The notes under the pieces were generated by a model. The model was not told the origin of the DNA. It saw nothing but the letters and a program-made list of their open reading frames with translations, and made no database searches. Below are positions 44,484-51,245 of a stretch of DNA of 64,000 nt, piece by piece (within the stretch, counting starts at the first letter, position 1; each line of letters opens with the position of its first letter). The translations under genes and the position numbers were made by a program. The stretch is from a virus: positions 1-64,000 of the IMG/VR virus record IMGVR_UViG_3300037189_026210; one strand, given 5' to 3'.

Positions 44484-45612
44484 AAAAGACGAAAAAATTA
44501 TTACTTCAAATGAAATTCTTTCAAATTTCTTGAAGACAAACAAAGAAGATCACTTCAATTTCGAGGAGGATTTTTCTTATAAGGTTTCGAGTGGATCTCT
44601 TCAGTTGGATCTGCATATGAATGGGGGATTTGGTCCAGGTCTTCACAGATTTTGTGGAATCAATGAAGGAGGTAAAACTTCTCAAGCTCTTGAGGTAATG
44701 AAGAACTTCCTTAAAACAGTTCCAAATGCCAAAGGATTTTACATTAAAGCTGAAGGTAGGCTTTCTCCAGAAATGAAAGAAAGATCTGGAGTGCCTTTTG
44801 TTTCTAATGCTGACGATTGGAATGTGGGAACTTGTTTTGTTTTTGAAAGCAATATCTACGAAACTGTCGTAGATGCAATGAGGTCTTTGGTTGCAAACAA
44901 TCAAGAAGGCATTAAATATTACTTTCTTCTTGATGCTGTAGATGGTCTTATTTCCAAATGCGATTTAGATAAAACATTCGAAGATTCAAATAAAGTTGCT
45001 GGAGGCGCTGTAATCGCTGCAAACTTCATGAAGCGCATGTCTATCGCCTTGGCAAAGAGAGGGCATATGGCAGTCTTTATATCGCAAGTGCGAGCCGATA
45101 TTAAACTAGATCCATACTCCAAAGCTCCAATCAGACAAACTTCTGCAACTGGAGGTAATGCACTTCTTCATTTTGCGAATTGGATTTTGGAATTTGAACC
45201 AAGATTCAATGGTGATATGATTCTTCAAGATCCAAATAATAAAAAAATAGATCTTGAAAAGAATCCTCCAATTGGACATTGGGCAAAAGTAACTGTAAAA
45301 AAATCTCCCAATGAGAAGACCAACTTAACAATTCCATATCCAATTAGGTATGGAAGAAAGAATGGTAATTCTATTTGGATAGAAAAGGAAATTGTGGACT
45401 TACTTTACGCTTGGGAATTTATGACTAGAAGTGGCGCATGGGTAAAACCTTCTGAAGAGTTTTTGGAACTAGTTAAAGAAGTGGGCATTGAAATTCCAGA
45501 AAACTTCTCTGGGGAAAAGGGTTTATTTAAATTCATTGAAGATAACTCAAATCTCTGTAAATTTTTAATCACTTACTTCAAAAATTCCATTAATGAAATT
45601 CAAAACGCTTGA
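44476..45612 (+). CDS. RecA/UvsX-like recombinase
   Basis: The 378-residue RecA-fold ATPase has Walker A GINEGGKT (61-68), an unusual but valid G-x4-GKT. Walker B is in YYFLLDAVDGL (about 147-157). A region MAVFISQVRADI corresponds to the RecA L1/motif C glutamine segment, followed by RQTSATGGNALLHFANWILEF, like the RecA/UvsX L2 region. It probably catalyses strand exchange for recombination-dependent replication. A nuclease gene overlaps its 3' end by 20 bases. Confidence 0.85.
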   Translation: MAKKDEKIITSNEILSNFLKTNKEDHFNFEEDFSYKVSSGSLQLDLHMNGGFGPGLHRFCGINEGGKTSQALEVMKNFLKTVPNAKGFYIKAEGRLSPEMKERSGVPFVSNADDWNVGTCFVFESNIYETVVDAMRSLVANNQEGIKYYFLLDAVDGLISKCDLDKTFEDSNKVAGGAVIAANFMKRMSIALAKRGHMAVFISQVRADIKLDPYSKAPIRQTSATGGNALLHFANWILEFEPRFNGDMILQDPNNKKIDLEKNPPIGHWAKVTVKKSPNEKTNLTIPYPIRYGRKNGNSIWIEKEIVDLLYAWEFMTRSGAWVKPSEEFLELVKEVGIEIPENFSGEKGLFKFIEDNSNLCKFLITYFKNSINEIQNA

Positions 45613-46000
45613 TGGAAAAGATAGAGTTGTTAAGAATCTAAAAGACTCACTTATTAAGTGGGATGGAAAAAGCAGAAGCAAGCTTCAGCAAGGAGTTAAA
45701 TTATTCTTAAAAAAGTATTGGCAAGGAGATGTAGTGTTCGAAGAAATGAGGGTAGCTGGCACTAGGTTATCCTTGGATTTTTATAACGCTAATAAAAAAA
45801 TAGCAATCGAAGTTCAGGGAGAGCAACATTTTAAATTTGTTCCTTTCTTCCATAATACTAGAGGAAGTTATTTAAAACAAATAAAAAGAGATGTAAAAAA
45901 GATAGAATTTTGCGAACTGAATCAGATTCAACTTATAGAGATTTTTCCAAACGATGAGTTAAGCAAAGAATATTTTGAAAATCTTGGAGTTTATTTATAG
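45593..46000 (+). CDS. PD-(D/E)XK-family endonuclease, Vsr/DUF559-like
   Basis: The 135-residue protein has the compact nuclease core with E50/E51, RLSLDFYN (D62), IAIEVQGEQH (E73-x-Q75, H79) and a C-terminal helix-strand IKRDVKKIEFCELNQIQLIEIF. This is the layout of Vsr-like and DUF559 endonucleases, where Gln replaces the usual Lys. Its position between RecA and helicase genes suggests a DNA repair or recombination junction role. Its stop TAG overlaps the next promoter element. Confidence 0.75.
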   Translation: MKFKTLDGKDRVVKNLKDSLIKWDGKSRSKLQQGVKLFLKKYWQGDVVFEEMRVAGTRLSLDFYNANKKIAIEVQGEQHFKFVPFFHNTRGSYLKQIKRDVKKIEFCELNQIQLIEIFPNDELSKEYFENLGVYL

Positions 46001-46008
46001 TGTAAATA
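46000..46008 (+). promoter_or_regulatory. GTGTAAATA motif five bases before ATG
   Basis: tagtgtaaata overlaps the nuclease stop codon and is followed by exactly five bases and ATG 46014. No -35 hexamer matches at 16-17 bases. The same arrangement occurs at 7479 and 53798. Confidence 0.45.
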
Positions 46009-46013
46009 AAAAT

Positions 46014-46301
46014 ATGGCCAAAAAGAAGGTAAAATTCAATAAATTTGAAATTCCAGAGAATTTTTTGAATACCTTGTATGAGCTAACTGGTTCAGAAAAT
46101 AAAAATAAAGGTTATATTGTTTGCTATATAGACGAAGATGGAAATGGTCAAATCAAACAAAAATTTGATTCTCAAGCTACGGAATTTGCTTTGACTAAAT
46201 TTTTAGAAATTTTCATGAACGATAATGCTGAAATGCACGGAATTGAATTTCAGGGAGATGCATTTGAGAATAATGACGGAGAAGACGAAGAAGAGGATTG
46301 A
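46014..46301 (+). CDS. Small acidic protein preceding DnaB helicase, unknown
   Basis: An in-frame ATG at 45975 lies inside the nuclease gene. The ATG at 46014 right after the GTGTAAATA element is preferred, giving 95 residues. The basic start MAKKKVKFNKFEIPENFLN leads to a helix-strand core and a strongly acidic tail (NNDGEDEEED). The stop TGA lies inside the TTGACA box of the helicase promoter. No family was recognised. The acidic tail could mimic DNA or contact replication proteins, but this is speculative. Confidence 0.6.
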   Translation: MAKKKVKFNKFEIPENFLNTLYELTGSENKNKGYIVCYIDEDGNGQIKQKFDSQATEFALTKFLEIFMNDNAEMHGIEFQGDAFENNDGEDEEED

Positions 46302-46325
46302 CAACGACTATGGTCATGCTATCAT
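46298..46325 (+). promoter_or_regulatory. Sigma-70-type promoter predicting a leaderless dnaB mRNA
   Basis: Perfect TTGACA (46298-46303), 16-base spacer, TATCAT (46320-46325), five bases, then ATG 46331. The upstream stop TGA is part of TTGACA. This fixes the helicase start at 46331, since the longer in-frame reading begins inside the -35. Confidence 0.8.
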
Positions 46326-46330
46326 TTGGT

Positions 46331-47848
46331 ATGATCTATTCTTATGAACTAGAAAAACAGCTTTTAGCTGGATTGATTAAAAATCCTAACTCTTTCATTG
46401 ACATTTGCTCTTTCGTTTCTGAAAGAGATTTTTATTCTGAAGATTCTGTCTTAAACAAGACTATCTTCACTGTCATCAAACAAGCAATAGAGAACGCTGA
46501 AGATGTTGATGATGTTATTATCGCCCAGAGAATCCAATCTCTGGGCTTGTCTTTTGAGGATAATATCAATGTAGCAGATTACATTCGCTCATTGGGAATG
46601 AGGAAGGTATCTGAATCCAGTACTGTTAAGGCCGCAAAGGAACTGAAGAAGTATACAATTCGTAGAGAAATCTACGAATCTTCCATAGACGTTGGAAGAA
46701 AAATGAAGACGATGGCTCCAGAAAGTTCTTATCTGGATATTGTTAATACTGCTGACAAGATCTATAACTCAAAAATAAATCATTACGAGATCGGTGCCGA
46801 TACTCCAGAAAATATCTATGAAGATATGGAGTCGGTTATTGAAGAGAGGGGTAATAATCCAATTAAAGAATTTGGCTTGATGGGTCCACACAAGAAGGTG
46901 AATGATATCTATGGATCTCTACTTCGCCCAGGCAATATAACCGTCATTGTTGCCAGATCTGGAGTTGGTAAAACCCAGTTTTGCATGGACTATTCGACCA
47001 AAGTCGCTGCGCAATACGATATACCAGTTCTTCACTTTGATAATGGAGAAATGAGTAGAGAGGAATTGATGATGCGTCAATGTACAGCCTTATCTGGAGT
47101 TCCAATGCATTTGCTAGAGAGTGGACAGTGGAGACAGTGCGGCGAAGCAGTTGTGGAGAAGGTTAGATCAGTTTGGCCAAAGGTAAAAAAGATGAAGTTC
47201 TTTTATTACAATGTTGGTGGAATGGATGTCGATGCAATGATCAATACTCTAAAAAGATTTTATTATTCTCAAGTTGGAAGGGGAAATAAGATGATTTTTA
47301 GTTTCGACTACATTAAAACTACATCAGAGAAAAGTGATAAAAATGAATGGCAAGTAGTCGGAGAAATGGTTGACAAGTTTAAAAAATGCATTCAAAAAGA
47401 AATGCTGATCGATGGAAAACCAATCATTCCGATGATTACATCAGTTCAAAGTAATCGAAGTGGGATCACAAACAATAGAAACTCACAAAATATTGTAGAC
47501 GATGAAAGCATTGTCTCGTTATCAGATAGGATTATTCAGTTTTGTTCTCATATGTTTATCTTGAGAAAGAAAACTACTGATGAAGTGCAGCAGGAAGCAA
47601 ATCAATTTGGCACTCACAAATTGATAAATATTAAAGCTAGACATTTGGGATCAGACTTGGTAGGAGCATTAGAGCCAGTTTTACTTGGCGACACTTTGAG
47701 AAATAATTTCATCAATCTAGAATTTAAAAATTTTGCTATCACAGAAAAGGGCGATTTGAGAGATGTCGTTCAATTCTTGAATGGTAGAGAAGACTTAGAT
47801 GATTCAGAATTTAACGGAAGATTAATACCAGATTTCAATGAACTCTAA
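46331..47848 (+). CDS. Replicative DNA helicase (DnaB-like)
   Basis: The start at 46331 yields 505 residues beginning MIYSYELEKQLLAGLIKNP, the usual DnaB opening. The N-terminal helical domain spans about 1-110. The RecA-like motor has Walker A ARSGVGKTQ (208-216), LHFDNGEMSREELMMR (motif H1a region) and a Walker B strand MIFSFDYIKT. The glutamine-type sensor is ITSVQSN, and the C-terminal arginine segment is INIKARHLGSD. It unwinds DNA at the fork and pairs with the adjacent primase, which overlaps it by 11 bases. Confidence 0.93.
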   Translation: MIYSYELEKQLLAGLIKNPNSFIDICSFVSERDFYSEDSVLNKTIFTVIKQAIENAEDVDDVIIAQRIQSLGLSFEDNINVADYIRSLGMRKVSESSTVKAAKELKKYTIRREIYESSIDVGRKMKTMAPESSYLDIVNTADKIYNSKINHYEIGADTPENIYEDMESVIEERGNNPIKEFGLMGPHKKVNDIYGSLLRPGNITVIVARSGVGKTQFCMDYSTKVAAQYDIPVLHFDNGEMSREELMMRQCTALSGVPMHLLESGQWRQCGEAVVEKVRSVWPKVKKMKFFYYNVGGMDVDAMINTLKRFYYSQVGRGNKMIFSFDYIKTTSEKSDKNEWQVVGEMVDKFKKCIQKEMLIDGKPIIPMITSVQSNRSGITNNRNSQNIVDDESIVSLSDRIIQFCSHMFILRKKTTDEVQQEANQFGTHKLINIKARHLGSDLVGALEPVLLGDTLRNNFINLEFKNFAITEKGDLRDVVQFLNGREDLDDSEFNGRLIPDFNEL

Positions 47849-48848
47849 AATTTATTCATCATTGGTCGAATTAGGCTATGAGCTTTCGGACTTTGGTAAT
47901 CACTGGAGAACTAAGGCTATTTATAGAGGTGGAGATAATCCTACTTCAGTAATGATCTATAAAGATACTGGAGTTTGGAAAGACTTTGTAGCCAATAAGG
48001 GCGCAATGCCATTCAAGAAACTTGTTGAATTAACGTTAAATACTACTGATTATTCAGTGATCAAGAAGTATATAGAAGATTATGCTGACTACAAAGCAGA
48101 AGAGCCAAAAGAAAAATTAGAGATGGAAAAAATTTATCCAGAAGAGTGTTTAAAAAAGCTTTTTTCAAACTATGCTTTTTATGAAAAGCGCGGCATTTCA
48201 CAATCTATCCAAATGATGTATAAATGCGGTTTAGCTTCTGCTGGAAGAATGTATAGACGAATTGTTTTTCCTATTTATAATCTAAATAATCAAATTTGTG
48301 GATTTAGTGGAAGAAAATTAGATGAAGACAAAGAAGCTCCAAAATGGAAGCATATTGGATCTAAAAATAATTGGGTTTATCCAGCCTGCATTCCCAATTT
48401 TCCAGAGATAAATGATGAAGTGATACTTGTCGAAAGTATTGGAGATAGCATGGCTCTAACTCAAAATGGCTATGAGAACAATTTAGTAATGTTTGGACTA
48501 GACTGTAGCAACGCTTTAATAAATTTCTTAATTTCCAAGAATTTAAAATCTATTTATATATCAAATAATAATGACTCTTCAAGTGAGAAAAATAGAGGCT
48601 TGATTTCATCAATCAAGGCTTTCATTAAACTTTCTTCATATTTTGATCTTGACATTTTAAAAATTAAACCTCCATTATTAAATGATTTTGGAGAAATGCA
48701 GCAGTCAGAAAATTCACTTTTATTTTGCGAGTGGAACAAAAGAGAATCTTTATCAATTAAAGATATCTTGAAGTTCGTAAAGGAAAATGAATCAGAATTC
48801 AACAAAACAAAGTTAACAAAATTTTATAAAAAATGTCTGAACGAGTAA
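47838..48848 (+). CDS. DnaG-like DNA primase lacking the zinc finger cysteines
   Basis: The 336-residue protein has an N-terminus (FGNHWRTKAIYRGGDNPTSV ... GVWKDFV) with the strand order of the CHC2 zinc-ribbon domain but none of its Cys or His ligands. The catalytic core follows: FYEKRGISQSI, GLASAGRMYRRIVFPIYNLNNQICGFSGRKL (about 130-165), and a TOPRIM domain with ILVESIGDSMAL (E199). The second metal motif reads NNND (243-246) instead of DxD, so one acidic ligand is replaced by Asn. It overlaps both dnaB and the next nuclease gene. Confidence 0.82.
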   Translation: MNSKIYSSLVELGYELSDFGNHWRTKAIYRGGDNPTSVMIYKDTGVWKDFVANKGAMPFKKLVELTLNTTDYSVIKKYIEDYADYKAEEPKEKLEMEKIYPEECLKKLFSNYAFYEKRGISQSIQMMYKCGLASAGRMYRRIVFPIYNLNNQICGFSGRKLDEDKEAPKWKHIGSKNNWVYPACIPNFPEINDEVILVESIGDSMALTQNGYENNLVMFGLDCSNALINFLISKNLKSIYISNNNDSSSEKNRGLISSIKAFIKLSSYFDLDILKIKPPLLNDFGEMQQSENSLLFCEWNKRESLSIKDILKFVKENESEFNKTKLTKFYKKCLNE

Positions 48849-49837
48849 CGCTATCTGCAAGTAGGATCAAAACAGCTCAATCTTGCAGCTGGCTTTACTG
48901 GTTCAAGTATATTCTTAAAGCTCCAGACAAAAGCAATGATGGAGCAAAAAGAGGCACTATATGCCATCTAGTTTTCGAATTGCTCGGAGATGAAAAAGAA
49001 AAAAAGAACTATGAAAAAATCATAGAAAAACAAGATGTCTTTGCAAGTGCAAAAGTTAAAAAACTTATATTAACAGAAGCCAAGAATTCAAACGTCGATG
49101 ATCAAGAAAATCTTGATTTAATTAAAAAGATGACGCTGAATGGATTGAATTACGATTTCTTCGGCGAATCAATGGGAGAAATAGATGAGTCATTCTCCGA
49201 AAGAGATTTTGACTTTGATGTTGATGACGGAGAAGTTTCGTATAAAACAAAAGGATTTATCGATAAACTTTTTATTAAAAATGAAAAAGCAATTATTAGA
49301 GATTTTAAATCAAGCAAAGATGTGTTTAAGGGAAAAGATTTAGAAGATAATCTACAAGATCTGATGTATACTTTGGCGGTAAGAAAACTTTTTCCAAAAC
49401 TAAAAAAGATTTATAGTGAGTTTGTATTTTTGAAATTCTCTCCAGAGAAAGGTGTTATAAAAATGTCGCCCGTATCGGATGAAGAATTGAGAGGATTTGA
49501 ATATCAATTAACTTCAATCCAAAAATACTTGGACAATTTCAATGAAAAGATCGCGATGAAAAATTTTGCTGCAAAAGCGGACTTCCCTAAAGATAATTCT
49601 TTTGGGGGACCGCTGCTTTGTGGGTACGCTAAATCTGCGGACGAGAAAAAAGTAGATGGATCTCCTAAATGGTTTTGTCCAGCCAAATTTGCTTTTGAGT
49701 TTTATCAAATTAAAAAAGACGGCAAGATTGTGGACTCCTGTTTCATTAAAGAGAAAAAAGAATATGAAAAGAAGTATGCCGAACATGAATTCTTACTTTT
49801 TAAGTATGAGGGATGTCCTGCTCACAAAAAGCGTTGA
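48833..49837 (+). CDS. RecB/Cas4-type PD-(D/E)XK nuclease with possible Fe-S cluster
   Basis: The 334-residue protein opens with SASRIKTAQSCSWLYWFKYI (8-27) and has GTICHLVFE (H45), GFIDKLFI (D144), IIRDFKSSK (D157-x-K159) and QDLMYTLA, the ordered motifs of the PDDEXK_1 / RecB-type nuclease family. C18 with C263, C282 and C328 are spaced as in Cas4 and AddB, where four Cys hold a 4Fe-4S cluster. It probably processes DNA ends for recombination. The stop TGA lies within the -35 box of the next promoter. Confidence 0.8.
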   Translation: MSERVTLSASRIKTAQSCSWLYWFKYILKAPDKSNDGAKRGTICHLVFELLGDEKEKKNYEKIIEKQDVFASAKVKKLILTEAKNSNVDDQENLDLIKKMTLNGLNYDFFGESMGEIDESFSERDFDFDVDDGEVSYKTKGFIDKLFIKNEKAIIRDFKSSKDVFKGKDLEDNLQDLMYTLAVRKLFPKLKKIYSEFVFLKFSPEKGVIKMSPVSDEELRGFEYQLTSIQKYLDNFNEKIAMKNFAAKADFPKDNSFGGPLLCGYAKSADEKKVDGSPKWFCPAKFAFEFYQIKKDGKIVDSCFIKEKKEYEKKYAEHEFLLFKYEGCPAHKKR

Positions 49838-49861
49838 CATTTAAGATTAATCATCCATACT
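49834..49861 (+). promoter_or_regulatory. Sigma-70-type promoter predicting a leaderless polymerase-operon mRNA
   Basis: Perfect TTGACA (49834-49839), 16-base spacer, CATACT (49856-49861), six bases, then ATG 49868. It has the same geometry as the dnaB promoter, and again the upstream stop TGA sits inside the -35 hexamer. Confidence 0.75.
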
Positions 49862-49867
49862 CGATTC

Positions 49868-50638
49868 ATGATACCTATCTTTAAGTCAAACTTTTCCATA
49901 GGAAAAAGTATACTGACATTAGATGCTCCAGAGTCTTGCCCAGATGAAGATGCAGCAGATTCAATTTTACAGATAGTTAAGGAAAATAATTTATCTCAAC
50001 TTGTTCTTGTCGAAGACTCGATGATTGGTTTTTTGGAAGCTCACAAGGCTGCAAAAAATTTAAATATTCATTTAGTTTATGGTTTAAGAATAAATTGCTG
50101 CAACGATGTCTCTGATGAGAAAAAAGAGCAATCAAAACATAAAATTATTATCTTTGCAAAAGATGACAATGGCTGTAAATTGTTAAATAAAATTTATTCC
50201 AAAGCATTTTGTGATCATTCTGGATATGTTGACTGTAAAATATTAATGGAGCTTTGGAATGAAAGTTCATTGAAATTAGCAATTCCATTTTATGACTCTT
50301 ACGTCCATAATAACAGCTTTGGATTTGGAACTTGTTTGCCTAACTTTATTTTCACTAGTCCACATTATTTCATCGAGCGTAATCATCTACCTTTTGATTC
50401 GTTGCTCGAAAGACAAATAAGCGAAATGACAAAAGATCCGATTTTAGTAAAAACAATTCTTTATAAGAATAAAAAAGATGTTTTTGCATTTCAAACTTAC
50501 AAATGTCTAACTAATAGATCGTTTGGAAAGGAATCTTCATTATCAAGTCCAAATTTAAACCATTTTGGATCTGATGAATTTTGCTGGGAAAGCTTCTTAG
50601 AAGAAAGTAAAAAATATGGAAGACCTGCTACGGTTTAA
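49868..50638 (+). CDS. DNA polymerase III alpha PHP-domain protein (separate gene, metal ligands lost)
   Basis: The 256-residue protein follows the N-terminal PHP domain of DnaE step by step. LVEDSMIGFLEAHKAAKNLNIHLVYGLRI (about 46-74) corresponds to the TDHGxMxGxxEFYxAxKxxGIKPIIGxE segment. KIIIFAKDDNGCKLLNKIYSKAF (about 90-112) corresponds to the LAKNxxGYxNLxxLxSxAY segment. KKDVFAFQTYKCLTNRSFG matches the end of the domain. The HxH, TDHG and E ligand positions are all replaced, so PHP phosphatase or nuclease activity is unlikely. It probably acts as a scaffold for the polymerase core encoded two genes downstream. Confidence 0.75.
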   Translation: MIPIFKSNFSIGKSILTLDAPESCPDEDAADSILQIVKENNLSQLVLVEDSMIGFLEAHKAAKNLNIHLVYGLRINCCNDVSDEKKEQSKHKIIIFAKDDNGCKLLNKIYSKAFCDHSGYVDCKILMELWNESSLKLAIPFYDSYVHNNSFGFGTCLPNFIFTSPHYFIERNHLPFDSLLERQISEMTKDPILVKTILYKNKKDVFAFQTYKCLTNRSFGKESSLSSPNLNHFGSDEFCWESFLEESKKYGRPATV

Positions 50639-51245
50639 ATTTGATCAAAAGTATTTAATTCTCGATACTGAAACTGAAGGTCTTAATTTAGTGTCTTCAA
50701 GACCTTGGCAAGTTTCATGGATCACTGCTCAAGGAAAAACGATCAAATCTAAAAATGATAGATTTGTCAAATGGCCTAATCTAAACGTTAGTCCAGATGC
50801 CGCAAGAATAACTGGATTTAATCAATTTGATTACGAATCTAAAGCCGAAGATCCCCTAAAGGTTCTAAAAGATTTATGGTCAGTTATAACTGATCCAAGC
50901 TACATAATTGTCGGACAAAACTTACTTAATTTTGATGTTTATATTTTAAATGTTTTGCGAAAGCATTGCAATTTAAATTGTGATTATTCTTATGTTCATA
51001 GGATTCTAGACACCAGAGCATTGGCAATGTCTATCGCTATGGGCAACAAAGATATTGACAAGAATGATATTTTAACACAGTATAAATACATCTCTCATCG
51101 AGATAAAAAAATCAAAACAAGTCAAGCTGCATTATTGAAACAGTACGAAATTGAGCATGATCCATCAAAGTTACATAACGCTCTTTACGATATTGAGATG
51201 ACGTTCAAAATCTTCTTAAGGCAAATACAAGAAATTAATATTTAA
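50616..51245 (+). CDS. DEDDh 3'-5' exonuclease, proofreading subunit-like
   Basis: The 209-residue protein has all five DEDDh residues: D17-x-E19 (LILDTETEGL), D107 (NLLNFDVYIL), H187 and D192 (LHNALYDIE). The fold order matches DnaQ/PolC-type proofreading exonucleases. It overlaps the PHP gene by 23 bases and ends immediately before the polymerase core gene. Gene order PHP, exonuclease, polymerase therefore mirrors the domain order of PolC. It probably proofreads for the phage replicase. Confidence 0.88.
   Translation: MEDLLRFKFDQKYLILDTETEGLNLVSSRPWQVSWITAQGKTIKSKNDRFVKWPNLNVSPDAARITGFNQFDYESKAEDPLKVLKDLWSVITDPSYIIVGQNLLNFDVYILNVLRKHCNLNCDYSYVHRILDTRALAMSIAMGNKDIDKNDILTQYKYISHRDKKIKTSQAALLKQYEIEHDPSKLHNALYDIEMTFKIFLRQIQEINI

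Noticed and set aside
44521-44904. 127-codon minus-strand frame opposite the RecA-like gene
   Set aside because: It is a shadow of the Walker A region of the recombinase. No coherent protein features or promoter.
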